The notes below the pieces were generated by a model that was not told the origin of the DNA, searched no databases, and saw only the letters and a program-made list of their open reading frames with translations. The position numbers were made by a program, and so were the translations under genes. A stretch of DNA of 64,000 bases from Paramecium tetraurelia. Lineage: Eukaryota > Ciliophora > Oligohymenophorea > Peniculida > Parameciidae. Positions 50,888 to 62,362 of this stretch are shown here, one piece after another (the first letter of the stretch is position 1; every line of letters begins with the position of its first letter). The stretch lies in the NCBI RefSeq assembly GCF_000165425.1, contig NW_001799166.1:64459-128458 (forward strand). Reading direction: 5' to 3'.

Positions 50888-52264
50888 TCAGACTTTAATT
50901 ACTACTCTAATTAAACAAATTAGTTTCGATTTTCTGACGATGAGAGATTTGTAATACTAATTTATTGCTTTATTGATCAAGAATTTGATATCATCTATTT
51001 CAGTCTTAAGTTTAATTATGTATTATTCTGATTATTATTATTATTTCACCTAAAAATAACAATAAATAATTATATATATATGAAAATGAATATATAAACA
51101 ATATGATAATTGCTATTATAATTATATTTAAGCCTCTTATTTTAATTCATCATGTTCATTGTAGCTGGATTCTTATTGATCGCTTCCTTATTATTCTTGA
51201 TCATCTTCTTTGATATTAACACTATTATTTTATGGATTAGAACGCATCGTCTAACCCATTACTTATTGTTATTATTGCTAACCACCCTTTTCAGTCTTCT
51301 TTTTATTATTCTGTTTGTATGTGGCTTCAACTTCTACCAATTTTCTTTTATTTTGATTTCTACTTTATAATTCTTTCTATTATCTTTTATTACTATCCTT
51401 TGCTCTTTATTAGTTAATTTATTCCTGAGCATTTCCTAAAACATTTTTTAAGTTTCCAATCTAAAATTGGCTAATATAGATTTACTAATTAATGATCGGA
51501 TGGGAGGTGTAGTTCACCAAATTTGACTGCCTTTTAATAGGTTTAAATCGCCTCATCGAATCTCTTCAAATATTCAAATTCAACACCTAAATTATGATAA
51601 GCTATTGCTAAGACTGCAACTCTATCTTTCATCTTTTGCTCTCCTGATTTTTAATCCTAATTTTAACTTTGTTCCATTTTTTAATCTGGTGGTTTCATTA
51701 AAAATTCATCTTATAATAATACTACTGATATCAAAGCATGTTCCAATGCTTCAGCGTGCTATTATATAACATTCCTTACTCTATTTAATTATGATAGGAC
51801 AGCACACATATTTAAATGGGTGTCAGCCAAAGATGGTGCGGCTTCCTGTCTAATTTCTATTTCCAATGCTTATTACAAATATTACAGAGCACTTCTGAGT
51901 TTCCCATTTCTTCTGTAGAAACAAGCCAAATTGTTGTAGGTTATCGCTCTAATAAAAAAGAATAAATATTAAGAGATCAATACTTATATCTAGTACTAGA
52001 TTATGCTAATAGGTCTGCCTTCTTTAAAAACTCTAATGAAGCATCGAATTTTTCTTTTTGTAAGAAAATCATAGCTATTAAGTTACATAATTCACACAAT
52101 TTATCACTAGTTTTGAAATATTCTTCAGAATCCTCACCATATGCAGACTTCTTTATCATCAGCATCTCCTCAAAAACATTCAAAGCTTCTAAGTATTTAT
52201 TTTATTGTTAGAATTGTTAGGCTTGCTAGTCCAATTGTAAAAGTCTTTCTCTAATGCTATCCAT
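50888..52264 (-). CDS. Tetratricopeptide (TPR) protein, kinesin-light-chain-like repeats
   Basis: 438 residues; introns 51949-51983 (35 nt, long for this genome) and 51461-51485 (25 nt). TPR helices are clear: FQQQNKYLEALNVFEEMLMI, then YNNLACFYRRNGKLRSALQYLQQALEIE, then AYHNLGVEFEYLKRFDEAIQTYQKAVKFG. The second intron joins the repeats to a polar tail (VEVEATYKQNNKKKTEKGGQ, then Gln/Asp/Ser-rich). The first in-frame TGA is at 50888, but the last about 60 codons include an AT-repeat-like stretch and may be read wrongly. Function unknown; such proteins usually bind partners in ciliary or trafficking complexes. Confidence 0.65.
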
Positions 52265-52765
52265 ATTATAATAAAAATTATAAATAAATAATTCAGTCAA
52301 TCTATGGGTAAGGAACTTTCTAGTCATATATCTAGAAGAAGGACTGTAATCTGAACTAATAAATAAGAAAAATATATAGCCCATAATATTATAGGTACTC
52401 TAGAAGTCTCTAACACACATCGCAAAAATAGGCGTAACGGCCTCAAAATATTAAATTTATTAATAAAGAGTTTTCAAATATGAGATAGTTTTGTTCTAAT
52501 AATGTAGGATTAATTATGAGCTATCGAGTTTTCATATTTATTTTAAGTTTATGAATAAATAAAGGAGCATTTAATGGTATATTCTTTAGCAAATCGTTTT
52601 CAAAGTTGATCAATTTGTATCCTAGTTTCTATAGAATTCAGAAGATTTTAGAATTTTCATTGAATTTCTAAATTTTATGTATTGTAAATAATAAAAATGA
52701 TATCTTAATTATTGAAATAATTAATATTTAATAATCCTACAACAAAAATGAATAAAATGCTTTTA
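52265..52765. other. Intergenic, nothing recognised
   Basis: AT-rich spacer between the TPR gene and tmcB-like copy C, both on the minus strand. No protein-like frame found. Confidence 0.4.
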
Positions 52766-55700
52766 TCAAGCCCTAGCTAGTGACAATATATTAAATAATG
52801 TGTGAATATGTATCAATGTTAATTATTAGGTCAATGCTAACTATTTTAGAAACCTCTTATATGATTCATCTCCTAATATAATCTATTAAGGCATCAAATA
52901 TACTATATTTCTTAACTAAGCATATTATTTTATCAATCGTTATTTAGCTATGAATAATAGGATATATAAGAAAATAATCAAATAGCAAATAAATATTACC
53001 GTAATTATGAGATTGAATTCATTTTATTCGGTGGTAATTTATTTCAATCCTACCTAAAATTCATCTGAAATCCTAAAAAATGATCTAATAACTATTTAAG
53101 ACCCTTCTAATTCATACAGATTTACTTCAGCTCTTTTAGTAAAATTATTAACAGCTTATTAACTTTTAATTTGACTTGACATAAAATTAAGAACTGATAT
53201 TGAACCTGTTTTTAATAGGCCATCAAATGACTTTTCACAATACAATGACATAAAATTGAGATAAATCTAGAAATAATAAAATAGAAATTACTTAATCTAC
53301 AAATTCGCAGAGATCATGAGTTTACTAATATTCAAAAAAAGAAATAAATTAGTCAGATAATAAATATTTATTTGCTTAAAAGGAACTTGTAAAATCTAAA
53401 TATTGCTAAATATTAATTTATGCTTTGTCAATTAGTAAATATGCTCTATCTAAATCGTAAGCTGTTAAATAAGTAAAATTTTTAAATCGGAAAAGATGTT
53501 CTCTATACATATATAATGATCCACTTCTGAATTTTAAATTTTAGATCATAAAGTAAAAATCTGCAGTATCTTCATACTTACTTATATAATCATTTGTTTT
53601 TACTAAAATAGCAATTATATAAACTTAAAATATGCAAGCAATAAATATCCAAATAATTAAGAAATTGGTTCTTGAAGATTTAATTTTTGAATTGCTTTCA
53701 ACATTTTTCTTAGCATTTGATATTTTATTTAAAGATTCATAATTGTTCATCAATTATTCTTAGCGTTGAAGATCAAACTAATATGAATATATAAATTCTT
53801 AATTTGAAGTCATTAATTTCTATATTTGATTAAGTTTGTCGATTTCCATTTGTACTTTTTATTTTTCCACAAAATTTAATAACTACAAAAATCTATCATA
53901 TAATTTATAATATTGATGAAACTAAACTAAAATAGTAAAGGCTATCATCAATGTTATAATAGAAAAACAAACACCTATTGAAGTCCACTTTTTTCCAACT
54001 TATCTACTTCTTGTCTTTGAGAATGATAGTATATCACTTGTTATATTTTCAAGTTTATCTTGTATGTTATAGTAATTTGAAAATAAAAATACTTGAAAAG
54101 GTTATCCAGAGGAGCTTAATTTATTCTACAAAACTCTCATTTATGCATATTGATATTATAAAATGATGAACAAACATTCTCTAAATGTTTTTATTTCAAA
54201 AACATAATTTTATGTATCATTATTTTTCATAAAGAATAACTGCATACTTTATCCATCTAGAAAACCTCTCAAATATTCATTATTTAGCTATTTATAGAAA
54301 CTATCTCTTAGTTCATAATATCCATATCCTAAATTTTTTTCATAGGGTGCTGTTAAGTTTGGCACTATAGAATTTGGAATAAAGCCCTCCCTTCCCATTT
54401 ATTGATAGGCAGAAATAGTGTTTCGCATTGAAAAAAATAAGTCATGAGGTCCTTAGATACTTGCATGTAAAGCTATAATCTCAATGTCTGAAATGAATGT
54501 AAGAATATCATTATGAAGAATAGAGATTACTAATGAGAGACCGATAGTTTATATTAAGATAAAGATTACAATAGTACTAATAGATAATTTTAAAATTTAA
54601 GGTGTCTTTTCGTTTGTTAGCCTACCTAATAATTCATACTTCTTGATTACCTCACTATTACCGATTCCAAATTCATGGCTTTTTTAAACACTAGGAAATA
54701 GTTGATCTATTAATTAATTCCCTTTTAGACTGCAATCATTAGCCTCATTGCTTTAACTATATTGATTTTATTTTAAATTTGTGTGTAAAGTGTAATAGTC
54801 TTATTGTGACGTTTATTAAAGTAATTTATCCTTTTAATGAGAAATCAATTCACTGCAGCTTTTATTTGGGGAGAGGATCATTCCTAATTATTCTAAATTT
54901 TATTCTACATAATCTTTTTAAAGTTCCTGAACTCCATCTAAATCAGTATTATTATTATTAGTTTAATTTTTTTCTATATATCCATCTCTACTTCCAACTG
55001 AAATTAAATTGATTAATTATGGTTAGGCTTCGTCTAAAGATACATTTATTTGGCTTATTTACAAATTTGGTATTAATTCTGTTTTTTTCTTGTCATCAGT
55101 AAATCTTTCCTAAGTTTTGCAACTGTTCATGTATTCTAATCTCTAAAATGATTATTCTATTTATATAATGTAATAATAATATCCATACAGTTTATAAACT
55201 TAAATTGTAATGTTGGATAGGAAGTACTTTGTATAAATTTGTTTCCCCAAAAGTCTATTTAATACTAAAGACTGTTACTGTAAAGTTGCGCAGTTTTCAT
55301 TCTAAAATTCATTAAGTAAAACTTCTAAGTCTATGAAATAAGTATCAATATTATTAAATTTAATTATCGGTAATTAATCTTCATTTTCAATAAAATCATT
55401 AAAACTTGGAATGATCTAAGATATCTTTAATTAATAAAATATTGAAAAGTCACTTATACTATCAATTTATTAAGAATTGTATCCTAACATCTAGAAAAAA
55501 GCATTTGTTATTCCCCCTACTACTTAATTTACATCGACCAGTATATAGGCTTATTCAATTACAATTTCTTGCAATAGTCCGACTAGGATTATTTTATCCT
55601 GGTTGGATGAAATAACATTATCGAAACTAAATTCTACTACTTTTGCCATATTCTTTCCTGTTTTAATAAATGTTTAACTAAATCGCTTAAAATACTTTGA

Positions 55701-57894
55701 ATATCCTATTTTAAAAAACCTTGAAATAAGGAGAGGATGTTCTCTTAAAATGAACGGTAATAATAATTTTTCAAAAATTAACTCTTCATTTTAATGAAAA
55801 TCAATCATTTAGAGCAAATTTGATGAATATTTTATTAATTCTGCTGTTTAAAGATCATCATCTATTTAGATTATAATATAGCTCATATCATTTGAATGAA
55901 AATTAATTTTGAGATCTTTATTCTTAATTGTTATTTAGTCTTCTGATAGAGTAGACTAACTATGCATTTTATAGGCCTCTAAGTAATTTTAAAAAACTTC
56001 AGCTTCATAAAAAATTTACAATGATTTTATTCTTTTGCTTTTTGTAATTTCATATTAGGACTATAATCCACTTTTTAATACAATCATTCTGCAGGTTAGA
56101 TCCATCAATGATTTCATAAGATCAGAGATTTTCATTTCTTTTATTTATAGAACTAAATTTTCAAAATATTTTAGTTTTATATTTACTATTTTCTTTATTT
56201 CTTTTATATATTCATCTAATTTCATTTCTTGTTACATAAAATTTTATATTTTTTCAGATAGATAATGCATTTCTGGAGTTAACTATGATGTGCCAAACAT
56301 ATATCTTAAGTTTTATTTAATTTCATTTGAAAGGTACATTATTTTCGATAATTAAACAAACTCCAATTTAATCTAATATTTAATCACTTACTGTTATGAA
56401 CTTATTTTTTTGTTCCTCTATTTATTCTCAAGTTATTTATCGGGATCTATTTGAGTCGACGATTGAAAATCATTTCTTAAAGTTGCAGAAAAAGAATAAA
56501 GATTTTAAAGGCTCTAATTTAAGCTTTTAGTAGACGTTTTTTAATTCAATTTCCCGTACATTAATTAATTAAAGTGCTTTATCGATTAAATAGGCCATCC
56601 ATTGTTCGCTAATAATGCTCCATATAGAATTATATAATATTAGAGTTAATTACTTGCAAAATTTTAACTAAAGATATATCTTCTTACCTATTTTAATTTT
56701 TAATTAACAAAATCTTTATCAATTTCATAAGTAAGTGCAGCAGCATCCCTTGAATCTATGTAATTGATTTATTGATTACAAATGCATTTTGCAATTCTAC
56801 ATCTTTTTTAATGATAATTATAAATGTAAAGCTTGTAAATTAGAGGTTGAAAATAATTATTTTACTTTTTTACTAAAATTTGAGTAATGGCAAATAAGTC
56901 AGTTTGTTACTTTGAAAATGCTAAGTTTTCCAATTTTATATTAATCTTAGCATCAATTTTTAGCATTATTTAAAGTAATAAAGGAAAGGAAAATAATGTG
57001 TAGATAAATACCTGAAATGATTGCATTTAAAGGATTAATTAGAGAAGTGAATAAAATACATAGAGTATGTTAAATGAATCAGAAAAGTAAATAATAAATT
57101 TTTTAGAGTTTTCTATGACTATTTAATTCTGTTGTAAATTGAGGGCATCCAATGAAGAGCTTAATAAAACAAGTAAATGAATAACCCAAGAAAAAATCTA
57201 AGATTTTTCCACAACTGAAAATAAAATAATAATAATTAAATTTAAAAATTAAATTATGTATTCTTTAACTGTTACTCTTAATCGATCAAAACATATAATC
57301 TTACCATCTATTGATTCTTCAGTTATTTATAAATGATATATTGCCTCCAATTATAATATCACAAAACATAAAATTCCAAATAATATATGAATGTAATTAC
57401 GTTGGTTTACTTACAATTAATAAAATTAATAACTTAAAAATAAACAACATAATGTTGTAAATAAGATATGAAATAAAGTGTAATGTAATTAAATATAAAT
57501 CCCAAGCATTTTATTTAGATAAATATATTTCGTTTTCTTTTTTCTCTTCCAATATTAATAATGCATAAACTAGTTTCTCTATAATGAGAATTCCTAAAAT
57601 CAAATAAACAACAAAAGTATTAACAACTTCAAAAGTTTACAAAAACAAGTCAATCCTAAATATTACAAGTAAAACTTTGTTAAAAAAATATAAATTTTTT
57701 CCTTCCGTCCAATCGTAATCAAAGTATAGCAAAAAGTATATCAGCTAAAACCTACAAATAAATAGAAGTATTAGTTAGAATTTCGAATTCAATATTATAC
57801 TTTTTTTAGAGTGCAATGTAATCGATATTGTTTTGTTTAATATATCTGTTAGCCCTATATATTTCTTGTTTGATTTTTCAAACTCTTTTTTCAT
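52766..57894 (-). CDS. Large multi-TM PAS protein, 'tmcB-like', copy C (one 1-nt frame problem)
   Basis: About 1,700 residues with one 25-nt intron (53267-53291). Same layout as copy B: N-terminal TM cluster, helical linker, PAS-like module (LLLPFILREHP, then SKYFKRFSQTFIKTGKNM, then AYILVDVNQVVGGIT), and TM. Then comes an extracellular-like domain (DIEIIALHASIQGPHDLFFS, MGREGFIPNSIV), then TM, coiled coil, TM, a domain with LYCEKSFDGLL, and a final TM. As printed the frame shifts by one base near 57532 (an extra G). The duplicate at 58694-61271 lacks that base and stays in frame, so an insertion or a sequencing error here is likely. The final residues beyond FLKQLALT are not conserved with copy D. 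Confidence 0.68.
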
Positions 57895-58543
57895 TATGAT
57901 TTGATTTTTGATAATAAATATATTGATAAGTTAGTATTGAATTTAGTGATAAACCAATATTTATTAATAAACCCTATATATAAAATATATAGTAAATTTA
58001 AATTGCTTAAAATAAAATATAATAAAAGGAGATAATATTAATATCATACTGATAATATTTCATTATCTATTGAGTACAATATTAGATAACTTTAAGAGAT
58101 ATACTGTTAGTTTAATATCTAAACAACAAATTAATTAAATTAATTTATAATTGCAGACTTCATGGATGAATTTCATAATGAATTATATTATGTTGATATT
58201 TCAAAGTGATTCCCTGTATAGTTTTAAATAGGTAGGAAATATAATTTTAATACAATCTTGTTAACTTGTATCAAATAGTGCGTTTTTTTTAATTATCATA
58301 AACCAAATAATTTGCTTATAATTTAGTCATACTTATAAGCGATCTAAAATATATGCCCTTCAGTGATTTTATTTCATGACACCGATGATGAAAATTGTAA
58401 GAAATAATTTTTTAGTTTACAATTATATGTACTTACTTATAGTTCCTAATTAAAAATTTAAATATATTATCCGAGAGATGAAAAGAGAAAATATAGTATC
58501 GATAAAAATTCAAAAAATTGATTTTTAAAGAATCCAAATAAGT
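55316..58543 (+). repeat. 3.2-kb direct repeat, left copy
   Basis: Nearly identical, base for base, to 58694-61921 (offset 3,378), interrupted only by scattered substitutions, one missing G and one extra G. It covers the 5' half of tmcB-like copy C plus about 650 bp of its upstream region and ends exactly at the N gap. Confidence 0.9.
57895..58543. other. Upstream region of tmcB-like copy C
   Basis: AT-rich, no gene recognised. Repeated almost identically at 61272-61921, so both tmcB copies carry the same promoter-side sequence. Confidence 0.5.
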
Positions 58544-58693
58544 NNNNNNNNNNNNNNNNNNNNNNNNNNNNNNNNNNNNNNNNNNNNNNNNNNNNNNNNN
58601 NNNNNNNNNNNNNNNNNNNNNNNNNNNNNNNNNNNNNNNNNNNNNNNNNNNNNNNNNNNNNNNNNNNNNNNNNNNNNNNNNNNNNNNNNNNNN
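58544..58693. other. Assembly gap (150 N)
   Basis: 150 undetermined bases. They are flanked on both sides by the two copies of a 3.2-kb repeat, so the gap most likely reflects unresolved tandem tmcB-like genes; its true size cannot be known. Confidence 0.95.
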
Positions 58694-61271
58694 GTAAAAC
58701 TTCTAAGTCTATGAAATAAGTATCAATATTATTAAGTTTGATTATCGGTAATTAATCTTCATTTTCAATAAAATCATTAAAACTTGGAATGATCTAAGAT
58801 ATCTTTAATTAATAAAATATTGAAAAGTCACTTATACTATCAATTTATTAAGAATTGTATCCTAACATCTAGAAAAAAGCATTTGTTATTCCCCCTACTA
58901 CTTAATTTACATCGACCAGTATATAGGCTTATTCAATTACAATTTCTTGCAATAGTCCGACTAGGATTATTTTATCCTGGTTGGATGAAATAACATTATC
59001 GAAACTAAATTCTACTACTTTTGCCATATTCTTTCCTGTTTTAATAAATGTTTAACTAAATCGCTTAAGATACTTTGAATATCCTATTTTAAAAGACCTT
59101 GAAATAAGGAGAGGATGTTCTCTTAAAATGAACGGTAATAATAATTTTTCAAAAATTAACTCTTCATTTTAATGAAAATCAATCATTTAGAGCAAATTTG
59201 ATGAATATTTTATTAATTCTGCTGTTTAAAGATCATCATCTATTTAGATTATAATATAGCTCATATCATTTGAATGAAAATTAATTTTGAGATCTTTATT
59301 CTTAATTGTTATTTAGTCTTCTGATAGAGTAGACTAACTATGCATTTTATAGGCCTCTAAGTAATTTTAAAAAACTTCAGCTTCATAAAAAATTTACAAT
59401 GATTTTATTCTTTTGCTTTTTGTAATTTCATATTAGGACTATAATCCACTTTTTAATACAATCATTCTGCAGGTTAGATCCATCAATGATTTCATAAGAT
59501 CAGAGATTTTCATTTCTTTTATTTATAGAACTAAATTTTCAAAATATTTTAGTTTTATATTTACTATTTTCTTTATTTCTTTTATATATTCATCTAATTT
59601 CATTTCTTGTTACATAAAATTTTATATTTTTTCAGATAGATAATGCATTTCTGGAGTTAACTATGATGTGCCAAACATATATCTTAAGTTTTATTTAATT
59701 TCATTTGAAAGGTACATTATTTTCGATAATTAAACAAACTCCAATTTAATCTAATATTTAATCACTTACTGTTATGAACTTATTTTTTTGTTCCTCTATT
59801 TATTCTCAAGTTATTTATCGGGATCTATTTGAGTCGACGATTGAAAATCATTTCTTAAAGTTGCAGAAAAAGAATAAAGATTTTAAAGGCTCTAATTTAA
59901 GCTTTTAGTAGACGTTTTTTAATTCAATTTCCCGTACATTAATTAATTAAAGTGCTTTATCGATTAAATAGGCCATCCATTGTTCGCTAATAATGCTCCA
60001 TATAGAATTATATAATATTAGAGTTAATTACTTGCAAAATTTTAACTAAAGATATATCTTCTTACCTATTTTAATTTTTAATTAACAAAATCTTTATCAA
60101 TTTCATAAGTAAGTGCAGCAGCATCCCTTGAATCTATGTAATTGATTTATTGATTACAAATGCATTTTGCAATTCTACATCTTTTTTAATGATAATTATA
60201 AATGTAAAGCTTGTAAATTAGAGGTTGAAAATAATTATTTTACTTTTTTACTAAAATTTGAGTAATGGCAAATAAGTCAGTTTGTTACTTTGAAAATGCT
60301 AAGTTTTCCAATTTTATATTAATCTTAGCATCAATTTTTAGCATTATTTAAAGTAATAAAGGAAAGGAAAATAATGTGTAGATAAATACCTGAAATGATT
60401 GCATTTAAAGGATTAATTAGAGAAGTGAATAAAATACATAGAGTATGTTAAATGAATCAGAAAAGTAAATAATAAATTTTTTAGAGTTTTCTATGACTAT
60501 TTAATTCTGTTGTAAATTGAGGGCATCCAATGAAGAGCTTAATAAAACAAGTAAATGAATAACCCAAGAAAAAATCTAAGATTTTTCCACAACTGAAAAT
60601 AAAATAATAATAATTAAATTTAAAAATTAAATTATGTATTCTTTAACTGTTACTCTTAATCGATCAAAACATATAATCTTACCATCTATTGATTCTTCAG
60701 TTATTTATAAATGATATATTGCCTCCAATTATAATATCACAAAACATAAAATTCCAAATAATATATTAATTTAATTACGTTGGTTTACTTACAATTAATA
60801 ATTTTTATTACTTAAAAATAAACAACATAATTTTGTAAATAATATATTATATTTATTTTAATTTTATTTTTTTTTATTCCCAATCATTTTATTTATATAA
60901 ATATATTTCTTTTCTTTTTTCTCTTCCAATATTAATAATGCATAATCTAGTTTCTCTATAATTATAATTCCTAATATCAAATTATCAACAAAATTCTTAA
61001 CAACTTCAAACGTTTACAAAAACAAGTCAATCCTAAATATTACAAGTAAAACTTTGTTAAAAAAATATAAATCTTTTCCTTCCGTCCAATCGTAATCAAA
61101 GTATAGCAAAAAGTATATCAGCTAAAACCTACAAATAAATAGAAGTATTAGTTAGAATTTCGAATTCAATATTATACTTTTTTTAGAGTGCAATGTAATC
61201 GATATTGTTTTGTTTAATATATCTGTTAGCCCTATATATTTCTTGTTTGATTTTTCAAACTCTTTTTTCAT
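58694..61271 (-). CDS. tmcB-like multi-TM PAS protein, copy C' (3' part lost in gap)
   Basis: The 5' half of a gene nearly identical to copy C, beginning at the equivalent ATG (61269-61271) and running through the N-terminal TM cluster and the PAS-like module into the gap. It lacks the extra G of copy C and reads in one frame across the TM cluster. Around 60768-60922 it carries a dense patch of differences from copy C, mostly to T on the plus strand. Incomplete: either a true tandem duplicate or a second assembly of the same locus. Confidence 0.6.
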
Positions 61272-61921
61272 TATGATTTGATTTTTGATAATAAATATAT
61301 TGATAAGTTAGTATTGAATTTAGTGATAAACCAATATTTATTAATAAACCCTATATATAAAATATATAGTAAATTTAAATTGCTTAAAATAAAATATAAT
61401 AAAAGGAGATAATATTAATATCATACTGATAATATTTGCATTATCTATTGAGTACAATATTAGATAACTTTAAGAGATATACTGTTAGTTTAATATCTAA
61501 ACAACAAATTAATTAAATTAATTTATAATTGCAGACTTCATGGATGAATTTCATAATGAATTATATTATGTTGATATTTCAAAGTGATTCCCTGTATAGT
61601 TTTAAATAGGTAGGAAATATAATTTTAATACAATCTTGTTAACTTGTATCAAATAGTGCGTTTTTTTTAATTATCATAAACCAAATAATTTGCTTATAAT
61701 TTAGTCATACTTATAAGCGATCTAAAATATATGCCCTTCAGTGATTTTATTTCATGACACCGATGATGAAAATTGTAAGAAATAATTTTTTAGTTTACAA
61801 TTATATGTACTTACTTATAGTTCCTAATTAAAAATTTAAATATATTATCCGAGAGATGAAAAGAGAAAATATAGTATCGATAAAAATTCAAAAAATTGAT
61901 TTTTAAAGAATCCAAATAAGT
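58694..61921 (+). repeat. 3.2-kb direct repeat, right copy
   Basis: Counterpart of 55316-58543. Identity is very high except for 60768-60922. The flanking sequence to the right of 61921 is not found beside the left copy, so the two copies have different 3' neighbours. Confidence 0.9.
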
Positions 61922-62362
61922 TTATTCTTTTAACAGCTTTTATTATCAGATTTCTTAATATTACCATAGAGGAATATGGAATACTTTAAAAATTGAATGT
62001 ATTAAGCCCTTAAGTTCATTTATATTTGTTTAATTTTAATCTTACAAATTTTATATCATTGGGAATAAATCAAAATTTTGATTAGTATTATCTTATAAGA
62101 CAATAGAGTAATAATAAATATTAGATCATTTTATTCGGGGATGAAGAACTACTTGAAGAATATTGAGGCATATAAAATTTTAGTTTTATATTGAAGTTTA
62201 ATTTGTAAGGTTATCGATCAAACTAATGAAATAAATCAATAGCCCCTCTATATTAATTAATTAGTACTAATAAATATTTTTGAGTTGAAGAATTATATTA
62301 TACAACTATTAAACGATTATTTTTTTTTTAAAACATAAAAATACACATATAATTAATGTAAA
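61272..62362. other. Intergenic region between tmcB-like copies C' and D
   Basis: The first 650 bp are the repeated promoter-side sequence; from 61922 the sequence is unique and AT-rich. No gene recognised. Confidence 0.45.

Noticed and set aside
51152..51526. Plus-strand open frame encoding an apparent four-TM protein
   Set aside because: It lies antisense to the Lys/Gln-rich tail of the TPR gene. The opposite strand reads as a typical coding tail after one 25-nt intron, and AT-rich antisense of Lys/Asn codons automatically looks hydrophobic.
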